From positions 1 through 64,000 of the forward strand of contig NZ_JABGCJ010000002.1 in NCBI RefSeq assembly GCF_019799965.1: a DNA stretch of 64,000 bases, written 5' to 3'. Shown here in pieces: positions 24,829 to 31,411 of the stretch. This DNA comes from Modestobacter italicus (GTDB lineage Bacteria; Actinomycetota; Actinomycetes; Mycobacteriales; Geodermatophilaceae). The translations under genes were made by a program, and so were the position numbers. Under the pieces are notes generated by a model. The model was given only the letters and a program-made list of their open reading frames with translations. It was not told where the DNA came from and searched no databases. Positions within the stretch are counted from its first letter, which is position 1. Every line of letters starts with the position of its first letter.

Positions 24829-26883
24829 ATGACCGCGGCGCTCGATCGTCGTCCCGTCTCGCCCGCACCCACCGAGCCACGTCCTCGCGCGGCGATCGAG
24901 TGGGGGCCGGCGCTGGCCGGCGCCGTCCGCAAGCTCGATCCGCGCGGGCAGGTGCGCCAGCCGGTGGTGTTCGTGGTGTGGGTCGGCTCGGTGTTCTCCA
25001 CCGTGCTGGCGATCACCGACCCGTCGGTGTTCGGCTGGCTGATCGCCGGCTGGCTGTGGCTGACCGTGCTGTTCGCCAACGCCGCCGAGGCCGTGGCCGA
25101 AGGCCGGGGCAAGGCGCAGGCCGACACCCTGCGCCGGGCCCGGCAGACCACCGTCGCCTACCTGCTCGACGGCACCGAGGTGCCGGCCGCGGACCTGCGG
25201 CCGGGCATGCGGGTGGTCGTCGTCGCCGGCCAGGTGGTCCCGGGGGACGGCGACGTCGTCGAGGGGATCGCCAGCGTCGACGAGTCAGCGATCACCGGGG
25301 AGTCGGCGCCGGTGATCCGCGAGTCCGGCGGTGACCGCTCGGCGGTGACCGGCGGGACGACGGTGCTGTCCGACCGGATCGTCGTGGAGATCACCAGCAA
25401 GCCGGGGGAGACGTTCGTCGACCGGATGATCGCCCTGGTCGAGGGCGCCTCCCGGCAGCGGACGCCGAACGAGATCGCGCTGAACATCCTGCTCAGCTCG
25501 CTGACCATCGTGTTCCTGATCGTGGTCATCACGCTGCAGCCGCTGGCGGTCTACTCCGGTGCGGAGCAGTCGCTGACCACGCTCATCGCGCTGGTGGTCT
25601 GCCTGATCCCGACCACGATCGGGGCGCTGCTGTCGGCGATCGGCATCGCCGGGATGGACCGGCTGGTGCAGCGCAACGTGCTGGCGATGAGCGGACGCGC
25701 GGTCGAGGCCGCCGGCGACGTGAACACCCTGCTGCTGGACAAGACCGGCACCATCACCCTCGGCAACCGGCAGGCGTCGGAGTTCGTCGCCGTCGGCGGG
25801 TGTTCGGACGACGAGGTGGCCGACGCCGCGCAGCTGGCCTCGCTGGCCGACGAGACGCCGGAGGGCCGCAGCATCGTCGTCCTGGCGAAGGAGCGCTACG
25901 GCCTGCGCGGGCGGGACGACCTGCCGGGTGCGGAGTTCGTGCCGTTCACCGCGCAGACCCGGATGAGCGGGGTCGACCTGCCCGACGGCCGGCAGCTGCG
26001 CAAGGGCGCCGCGGGCGCGGTGCTGGCGTGGGTGCGCGCGCAGGACGGCCCGGTGCCACCGGAGGTCGGGGACGTCGTCGACAGCATCTCCGCCGCCGGC
26101 GGGACGCCGCTGCTGCTGGCTGTGGCGCACGGCGGGTCCGCTCGGGTGCTGGGTGTCATCCACCTCAAGGACGTCGTCAAGGCGGGGATGGCCGAGCGGT
26201 TCGCCGAGCTGCGCCGGATGGGGATCCGCACGGTGATGATCACCGGCGACAACGAGCGGACGGCGCGGGCGATCGCCGCGGAGGCCGGGATCGACGACGT
26301 GCTGGCCGAGGCGACGCCGGAGGACAAGCTGGCGCTGATCCAGCGTGAACAGTCCGGCGGCCGGCTGGTGGCGATGACCGGCGACGGGACGAACGACGCC
26401 CCGGCGCTGGCGCAGGCCGACGTCGGGGTGGCGATGAACACCGGGACGACCGCGGCCAAGGAGGCCGGCAACATGGTCGACCTGGACTCCGACCCGACAA
26501 AGCTGATCGAGATCGTGGAGATCGGCAAGCAGCTGCTGATCACGCGGGGGTCGCTGACCACTTTCTCCATCGCCAACGACCTGGCGAAGTACTTCGCGAT
26601 CCTGCCGGCCATGTTCGCCGGGGTCTTCCCGGGGCTGGACGCGCTGAACGTGATGCGGCTGAGCTCGCCGGAGTCGGCAATCCTCTCGGCGGTCGTGTTC
26701 AACGCGCTGATCATCGTGGCGCTGGTGCCGCTGGCGCTGCGCGGCGTGACGTACCGGCCGGCGTCCGCGTCGGCGATGTTGCGCCGCAACCTGCTGCTCT
26801 ACGGCGTCGGCGGCGTGGTGCTGCCGTTCGTCGGGATCAAGCTCATCGACCTGCTCGTCTCTCTCATCCCCGGGATCGCGTGA
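24829..26883 (+). CDS. kdpB: KdpB, P-type ATPase catalytic subunit
   Basis: A 684-residue P-type ATPase. The actuator-domain TGES motif is near residue 156. The phosphorylation motif DKTGT has Asp304. A nucleotide-binding domain follows with KGA (near 396), and the hinge motif [16 protein letters not shown] is near 520. The Kdp-type membrane segments lack extra transport helices. It energises K+ uptake through KdpA. The start is ATG 24829 after AGAAGGA; the frame is open further upstream through the palindromic spacer but without family sequence. The stop overlaps kdpC. Confidence 0.97.
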   Translation: MTAALDRRPVSPAPTEPRPRAAIEWGPALAGAVRKLDPRGQVRQPVVFVVWVGSVFSTVLAITDPSVFGWLIAGWLWLTVLFANAAEAVAEGRGKAQADTLRRARQTTVAYLLDGTEVPAADLRPGMRVVVVAGQVVPGDGDVVEGIASVDESAITGESAPVIRESGGDRSAVTGGTTVLSDRIVVEITSKPGETFVDRMIALVEGASRQRTPNEIALNILLSSLTIVFLIVVITLQPLAVYSGAEQSLTTLIALVVCLIPTTIGALLSAIGIAGMDRLVQRNVLAMSGRAVEAAGDVNTLLLDKTGTITLGNRQASEFVAVGGCSDDEVADAAQLASLADETPEGRSIVVLAKERYGLRGRDDLPGAEFVPFTAQTRMSGVDLPDGRQLRKGAAGAVLAWVRAQDGPVPPEVGDVVDSISAAGGTPLLLAVAHGGSARVLGVIHLKDVVKAGMAERFAELRRMGIRTVMITGDNERTARAIAAEAGIDDVLAEATPEDKLALIQREQSGGRLVAMTGDGTNDAPALAQADVGVAMNTGTTAAKEAGNMVDLDSDPTKLIEIVEIGKQLLITRGSLTTFSIANDLAKYFAILPAMFAGVFPGLDALNVMRLSSPESAILSAVVFNALIIVALVPLALRGVTYRPASASAMLRRNLLLYGVGGVVLPFVGIKLIDLLVSLIPGIA

Positions 26884-27491
26884 TGTCCGCTCTGCGTTCG
26901 GGTCGCCAGCTGGTGGCCGCCGTCCGTGCCCTGCTCGTGGCCACCGTGGTGCTGGGGCTGGCGTACCCGTTGGTGATGACGGGCGTCGCACAGCTGATCG
27001 CGCCGGCGCGCGCCGACGGGTCGCTGGTGTCGGTGGACGGCTCCGTGGTCGGGTCGTCGTTGATTGGCCAGTCGTTCACCGACGAGGACGGCGACCCGCT
27101 GCCGGAGTACTTCCAGACCCGGCCGTCGGCGTCGGACTACGACGGCGCGGCGTCGGGTGGGTCGAACCTGGGGCCGAACTCCGAGGAGCTGATCGCCGCG
27201 GTGGGGGAGCGGCGGGCCGACGTGGCCGCCTTCATCGGGGTCGCTGAGTCCGAGGTGCCGGCCGACGCGGTGACGGCGTCGGGGTCGGGGCTCGACCCGG
27301 ACATCTCGCCGGAGTACGCGGCTCTGCAGGTGCGCCGGGTGGCCGAGGCGCGCGGGGTCCCGGTGGACGATGTCCAGGCGCTGGTGACCGAGCACACCGA
27401 CGGGCGGGACCTCGGCTTCATCGGGGCGCCGCACGTGCGGGTACTGGAGCTCAACCTGGCCCTCGACCAGCGCTTCGACGCCGAGAGCTGA
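26883..27491 (+). CDS. kdpC: KdpC, accessory subunit of K+-transporting ATPase
   Basis: A 202-residue protein with one N-terminal helix (about 10-35, VLGLAYPLVMTGVAQ) and a soluble domain. It carries the KdpC signatures SLIGQSFTDE, YFQTRPSASDYDG and SGSGLDPDISPEYA. The last gene of kdpFABC, it raises the ATP affinity of KdpB. ATG 26883 shares its first base with the kdpB stop (TGATG); GTG 26880 is an in-frame alternative. It is followed by a hairpin terminator. Confidence 0.95.
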   Translation: MSALRSGRQLVAAVRALLVATVVLGLAYPLVMTGVAQLIAPARADGSLVSVDGSVVGSSLIGQSFTDEDGDPLPEYFQTRPSASDYDGAASGGSNLGPNSEELIAAVGERRADVAAFIGVAESEVPADAVTASGSGLDPDISPEYAALQVRRVAEARGVPVDDVQALVTEHTDGRDLGFIGAPHVRVLELNLALDQRFDAES

Positions 27492-27496
27492 CGACA

Positions 27497-27530
27497 CGGT
27501 GCCTGGCGGGGACCCCTCCGCCGGGCACCG
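27497..27530 (+). terminator. kdp operon terminator
   Basis: CGGTGCCTGGCGG pairs with CCGCCGGGCACCG (one T-G mismatch) around an eight-base loop, beginning six bases after the kdpC stop. No T-tract follows. It isolates the kdp operon from the tRNA gene at 27585. Confidence 0.75.
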
Positions 27531-27584
27531 TTCACCCTGATGTAGTCTTCTCCACGGCTCGGACACACCAGACCGGGTCGGCAA

Positions 27585-27657
27585 GGGGCTGTGGCGCAGC
27601 TGGTAGCGCACCACACTGGCAGTGTGGGGGTCAGGGGTTCGAGTCCCCTCAGCTCCA
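27585..27657 (+). tRNA. tRNA-Ala (anticodon GGC)
   Basis: A 73-base cloverleaf. Acceptor arms are GGGGCTG and CAGCTCC. The D-arm is GCGC-AGCTGGTA-GCGC. The anticodon stem CCACA/TGTGG has loop CTGGCAG, giving anticodon GGC at 27618-27620 (reads GCC). The T-arm is AGGGG-TTCGAGT-CCCCT with discriminator A at 27657. CCA is not encoded. The DNA immediately downstream changes sharply in composition, so this tRNA gene marks the left edge of a putative inserted island, although no 3'-end duplication was found. Confidence 0.96.
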
Positions 27658-27710
27658 CCCTTGGTAGGGGTGATCTAACAAGCAAGGTTGCTCCTACTAC
27701 ACTTCAATGC

Positions 27711-29132
27711 GTGTTTAATGGCGTTGAGCGCGCAGAGCGTCAGGCTGCGGAAAGTCGCAGAATCTTTGACTTGGCGCAAAAAAGTTACGAGGAAGTCCTT
27801 GATGCTACCAAGCACCAGGACGATAAAGTCAATAGGTTCCTTGTAGCTATTGCCTTCCTCACAACTGGCGCTATCACCTTCTTGTTGCGGCCCGAACTCC
27901 TTAGAGTACGGTACGAAACGGAAAACTGGCCTCTGCCACTGCTAGCGATGGCTGCGGCAGGTTATCTGGCTGCAACGTCCGTTGCCGTTCTGTTGCTTCT
28001 TATGGCTTTGAGTAGTGAACTGAAACTGGCTGGTCGTAAGCCGGCCTATCCCCGATCTGACGAGTCGGCTCCACTCTCCGAGTCGTTGCTGTACTTTCAA
28101 ATGATTGGCTCGCGGCCACTTGGCAAGTGGCTGCGCATGTGGGACCGTCCGTCCCGTCGCCTTGAGGCGGACTTGCAAGTACAGTTCGTGAGAGAAGCGC
28201 ATAACCTCAGCGAGCGTGCCCGAGTAAAGTACAGCCTGACGGATGAGGCTGCAGCGATCTACATCTATGGATTGATGTATCTCGCCGTGGGGTTCTTGCT
28301 GGGGATCCATGCCCTTCAAAGGCCTGAGCTCTCTTCCGCCACATTTAGCCTTGCTGGTTGGCCAATAGGCCTGGCGATTGCTGTGACTGCAACGCACGCC
28401 TTGATCCAGTTGTACAACCTGTATCAGCATGAACGGTCCGTTGCTCAGGTCAGTTGGCTGCTCGCAGCGCGGAAGGCGCGCGAAGGGTCGACTGAAGAGC
28501 TCAACGAAACCCTTGCTGACGCGGCACGTCTCGGCGATGCGCAATACTGGACACTGCGGTCAACCCTTCTGCTGATGCCGCTAGTTCCCGTCTATGTGAC
28601 CTGCGCAGGCTTGCTTGCTGTGACGCATGGGAACCTGCGAGGAATCTTGGCCGCCGTTGCGGCCATCTCTGCCGCCGGTGCTGGCGTAGTGATCTGGCCG
28701 CGATTCCGCCAGATCGATGGGCGGCGACGCATGATGGTCCCGGTGGTAGCCGCCGTTGGCGCCGTCTTGCCAATCGTGGCGTCAATCCTGGAGTGGTCCC
28801 TTATGGCCATTGTCTTGATGATCGTGCCAGCGACTGCCATGTCCGCATTCACCGTTACGCGACAGTTGCAGAATTTCAAAAGCGAGGTTGTCCGGTATCG
28901 CAACCTCCTGAGACCAGAACCAGATGAGGTGGCGTTGTCTCGGCGCGCTAGTCGCGAAAAGCAACTATTCGACCGCGTGATGGCAGCCGAACGTAAGGCT
29001 TACAAGAACGTTGAGCCAGAGCAGCCAGTTTTCAAGGCCAAGGAGTCGCCTGCATTGGAGGCTCTTAGGCGCGAAGCTGCGATGGAGGCGAAGCGCACTT
29101 TCGACCGATGGAAGCGCAAGGCTAGGAGTTGA
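27711..29132 (+). CDS. Polytopic (~8 TM) membrane protein, island gene 1
   Basis: A 473-residue protein I do not recognise. A cytoplasmic helical N-terminus (about 1-45, rich in Glu/Lys/Gln) leads into two helices (KVNRFLVAIAFLTTGAITFL and LPLLAMAAAGYLAATSVA). A soluble stretch of ~100 residues follows, then about six more helices, and finally a charged C-terminal tail from ~395 (EKQLFDRVMAAERKAY). Soluble-helix-then-paired-TM layouts recall membrane effectors of bacterial defence modules, but no homology is claimed. The start is GTG 27711; the frame is open back through the tRNA and must not start there. Only 53 bases separate it from the tRNA. Codon use is much less GC-rich than elsewhere. 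It is the first gene of a three-gene unit. Confidence 0.7.
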   Translation: MFNGVERAERQAAESRRIFDLAQKSYEEVLDATKHQDDKVNRFLVAIAFLTTGAITFLLRPELLRVRYETENWPLPLLAMAAAGYLAATSVAVLLLLMALSSELKLAGRKPAYPRSDESAPLSESLLYFQMIGSRPLGKWLRMWDRPSRRLEADLQVQFVREAHNLSERARVKYSLTDEAAAIYIYGLMYLAVGFLLGIHALQRPELSSATFSLAGWPIGLAIAVTATHALIQLYNLYQHERSVAQVSWLLAARKAREGSTEELNETLADAARLGDAQYWTLRSTLLLMPLVPVYVTCAGLLAVTHGNLRGILAAVAAISAAGAGVVIWPRFRQIDGRRRMMVPVVAAVGAVLPIVASILEWSLMAIVLMIVPATAMSAFTVTRQLQNFKSEVVRYRNLLRPEPDEVALSRRASREKQLFDRVMAAERKAYKNVEPEQPVFKAKESPALEALRREAAMEAKRTFDRWKRKARS

Positions 29133-29207
29133 CCGCTGGTCCTGTCAGTCCACAGGAGTAGCCTACCTAAACAAACCTGCAGGCCCTGAGGGAAGGCGGA
29201 GATCAGG

Positions 29208-29783
29208 ATGGAAAACGGAGATTTTAGGATGGCAATGCTGTCCCTGCTCAAGTCGGCTGGAATCAAATCGCAGACTGCGGTCTACGTCAGCACGCCGATT
29301 ACGACTGGTCGCGATTTCGTATCGTGGCATAAGGCTCAATCTTCTGTTGATCCGGTGACCTACTCAGCGCGTCTCCGAGCGGAGATAATTGGTCCGAATA
29401 TTGCGAGGGCTGCACCCCTCGTGGGGCGAGTTGAGTCGCACTGGTCGGAATCCCGAGTTATCGATCCAACTCAGTTAGAGGATGTTCCCGGGTGGCGACA
29501 GACGGACTATCATAATTTTTGGTGCGATGTCATTGGAGAGTTCGCGGCCCGCGTAGTCTTTGCGGACGGCTGGAACTACAGTAACGGATGCGTGATGGAG
29601 TTCAATGCTGCCATCCAACACGGACTTCCCCTTTATGATCACAGCCTCAACCTCATGTCAATGCGCACAGGAATTGAACTTCTGAATGACGCTCGCCAGG
29701 AACTTGCTTCCGTTGGTCAGTCGGTCCGGATACATGAGCGTGTCATCGCGAGTGTCGTAGGTGCCAGGAAAACGCAGGTCTAG
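29208..29783 (+). CDS. Nucleoside 2-deoxyribosyltransferase-like protein, island gene 2
   Basis: A 191-residue protein of the NDT/DUF4406-like fold. An opening strand with VYVSTPITTGRDF (25-37) corresponds to the family's P-[IM]-x-G loop. The signature late element is ADGWNYSNGCVMEF (119-132), in which Glu131 sits where the catalytic Glu of N-deoxyribosyltransferases lies, and Asp120 where a base-binding Asp is expected. It ends AAIQHGLPLYD, as in the family's G-[IL]-P-V strand. Enzymes of this fold cleave or move bases on nucleosides or nucleotides. The start is ATG 29208 (GGAG upstream); ATG 29229 is possible. It lies 75 bases after gene 1 and 3 before gene 3. Composition is low-GC (28 of 60 bases G/C at 29461-29520). 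Confidence 0.72.
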   Translation: MENGDFRMAMLSLLKSAGIKSQTAVYVSTPITTGRDFVSWHKAQSSVDPVTYSARLRAEIIGPNIARAAPLVGRVESHWSESRVIDPTQLEDVPGWRQTDYHNFWCDVIGEFAARVVFADGWNYSNGCVMEFNAAIQHGLPLYDHSLNLMSMRTGIELLNDARQELASVGQSVRIHERVIASVVGARKTQV

Positions 29784-29786
29784 CGG

Positions 29787-31145
29787 GTGGCTGACATGAT
29801 TTTCAAGGATGAACAATTAGAATTGCTGGCTCGCCAGTTTAATGTGGCGCGGTTTGCCAGCTTTGCGCCGAATCCTGGCGGAGGCGACAGACTTCGTTAT
29901 GCTCGAATTGGGGCGACTTCCGGTCCCCACTCGCTCGTTGAGGCAGTGCAACAGCTACTGCAACGGTCAACGTCAAATTCTGTGAACATCCGAACGTTTC
30001 GGCCGGGTGTTAGCGAAAAAGGCAATCCGTTCGTGTACGGATTGCGGTCAACCGTTGATGCGGTTGATGCGGCGAGCAACTTCTTGAGCTCTGGGTACCA
30101 CGTAATCGTCAACGAGACGATTGATATTAACGATGGTGGAGTCTCGGGAGTGGTCTTGGGCGACGTGATTGAGTTCGCCCCTGAGGACACGCCCCGCGCC
30201 GTGGAGAAGCCGGGAGTCGCCTCGCTGCCGCGAGGACTAGGCATGGAAACCCTAGAGCTGATCTACGGCTTCCGAACCGACCTGAGGCGACTGCCGGCTG
30301 GATATCGGACAGAATTCTCGATACACCCCCATCGGGTCGGGTACCGTCAGTCTCATACCATTATCTGGGAACACGCCGAGGACCCTTCGGCTGCCCGGTC
30401 CTCGATTGCTTGGCCTAATAGGTTCAGTGAGTTCATTGGGGACAAGGCTTACGGGCTGCTCGTGGCTCATGCGCTGGGTGTCAGGGTTCCCCGCACCACC
30501 GTAATCTCGCGGCGGGTGGCCCCCTTCACTTTTGGTGAGCACTCCGACACTGGAGAAGTATGGACTCGAACCGCGCCCTCGCAGCAGAGTCCTGGTAAGT
30601 ACACCACCGTAAGAGGGTGGACTGATCCTTTCAGCCTATTGACGACTGAAGACCCTCAGGGGGATCGGATTCCATCGATCCTAAGCCAAGATGGGGTCGC
30701 GGCCATCTTCTCGGGCGCGACTCTCCCCTCCCGTGATGGAAACGTGGTCGTCGAGGGCGTGGAGGGATTTGGAGACGGCTTTATGTTGGGTCGACGAGCG
30801 CCGGAGTTGTTGCCCGACCGGGTGTCTGACGCTGTGGCAGACGTAGTTGACCAATTGGAAAGCGCACTTGGCGGCGTACGCATCGAGTGGGCGTGGGACG
30901 GGCGGCAAGTATGGGTCTTGCAACTGCATCGCGTGTCGCCGGCTTCGGCTGTGGGAGAAGGCTCAGCGGGAGGCGATGGCTGGGTCGTCCACCGCGTGGA
31001 TGATGGGCTAGAAGCGCTCGCTAGGCGAATAACGGAGGCGCAAGTCGGTGGCGGTGGCGTGGTCGTTAGAGGCTTAGTGGGGGTGACGTCTCATGTCGGC
31101 GACCTGCTTCGAGCCGGTGGTGTCCCGTGGAAAATCTCGCACTAG
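29787..31145 (+). CDS. PEP-synthase-like ATP-grasp protein with phosphohistidine-type end, island gene 3
   Basis: A 452-residue protein related to the ATP-binding domain of PEP synthase/pyruvate phosphate dikinase. IGDKAYGLLVAHALGVRVP (217-235) matches the family's G-x-K-x-x-x-L entry. Residues 300-335 (VAAIFSGATLP, VEGVEGFGDGFMLG) match the SGV and GLGE elements. IEWAWDGRQVWVLQLHRV (367-384) matches the IEWA-D-LQARP strand. The C-terminus (428-452) has GVTSHVGDLL with His436, like the TSH/TCH phosphohistidine motif of the swivelling domain, but stops right after it. Residues 38-195 (EFSIHPHRVGYRQSH) are unfamiliar. The start is GTG 29787 (ATG 29796 alternative). It probably uses ATP to phosphorylate an unknown molecule or protein. 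Confidence 0.68.
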   Translation: MADMIFKDEQLELLARQFNVARFASFAPNPGGGDRLRYARIGATSGPHSLVEAVQQLLQRSTSNSVNIRTFRPGVSEKGNPFVYGLRSTVDAVDAASNFLSSGYHVIVNETIDINDGGVSGVVLGDVIEFAPEDTPRAVEKPGVASLPRGLGMETLELIYGFRTDLRRLPAGYRTEFSIHPHRVGYRQSHTIIWEHAEDPSAARSSIAWPNRFSEFIGDKAYGLLVAHALGVRVPRTTVISRRVAPFTFGEHSDTGEVWTRTAPSQQSPGKYTTVRGWTDPFSLLTTEDPQGDRIPSILSQDGVAAIFSGATLPSRDGNVVVEGVEGFGDGFMLGRRAPELLPDRVSDAVADVVDQLESALGGVRIEWAWDGRQVWVLQLHRVSPASAVGEGSAGGDGWVVHRVDDGLEALARRITEAQVGGGGVVVRGLVGVTSHVGDLLRAGGVPWKISH

Positions 31146-31157
31146 CGCTTCCCCGTA

Positions 31158-31175
31158 GACGCCAGAAGGGGCGTC
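31158..31175 (+). terminator. Hairpin after island operon
   Basis: GACGCC and GGCGTC pair across a six-base AGAAGG loop, 12 bases past the stop of the ATP-grasp gene. A smaller CCTG/CAGG stem follows. A terminator for the three-gene island is the simplest reading. Confidence 0.45.
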
Positions 31176-31301
31176 CTGCCTGTCAGGCTGTGCGACTCAT
31201 GCTCGATTCGTAGTGGTCGCTACTTGGAGCACCCGGCCTGCTGCGTCTCTGGTCGGACTGCGTGCTAACGCTCACCCGGTTGCGCCTACCCCCACGAGTG
31301 G

Positions 31302-31327
31302 CCGACTACGGCGATTTCCGTAGTCGG
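31302..31327. promoter_or_regulatory. Perfect 10-base inverted repeat before MMPL gene
   Basis: CCGACTACGG (31302-31311) and CCGTAGTCGG (31318-31327) with a CGATTT loop, 84 bases upstream of the MMPL start. It could be an operator of the transporter-two-component operon or a second terminator behind the island. Confidence 0.5.
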
Positions 31328-31411
31328 AGCCTGCGTCTGCATGACGACGGGGCCCCTGCCTGGACGAAACGCTGCTCGGGACAACCACCACGACAACTGG
31401 GGTGTACCGAC

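Larger units (their letters stand above)
31146..31411 (+). promoter_or_regulatory. Island right edge and MMPL promoter region
   Basis: A 266-base non-coding stretch where composition returns to the genomic norm. It contains a hairpin GACGCC/GGCGTC at 31158-31175 just after island gene 3, then a perfect 10-base stem CCGACTACGG/CCGTAGTCGG at 31302-31327 ahead of the MMPL start at 31412. No integrase, no tRNA 3'-end copy and no other gene are visible. Confidence 0.5.

Noticed and set aside
27591-27710. Extension of the island membrane protein back through the tRNA
   Set aside because: The frame is open but the residues are simply the translated tRNA-Ala gene; GTG 27711 is the first sensible start after it.
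27631-31411. Attachment-site duplication of the tRNA 3' end flanking the island
   Set aside because: I looked for a second copy of GGGTTCGAGTCCCC or CAGCTCCA between 31146 and 31411 and found none. No integrase gene is present either, so integration by a tyrosine recombinase is not shown.
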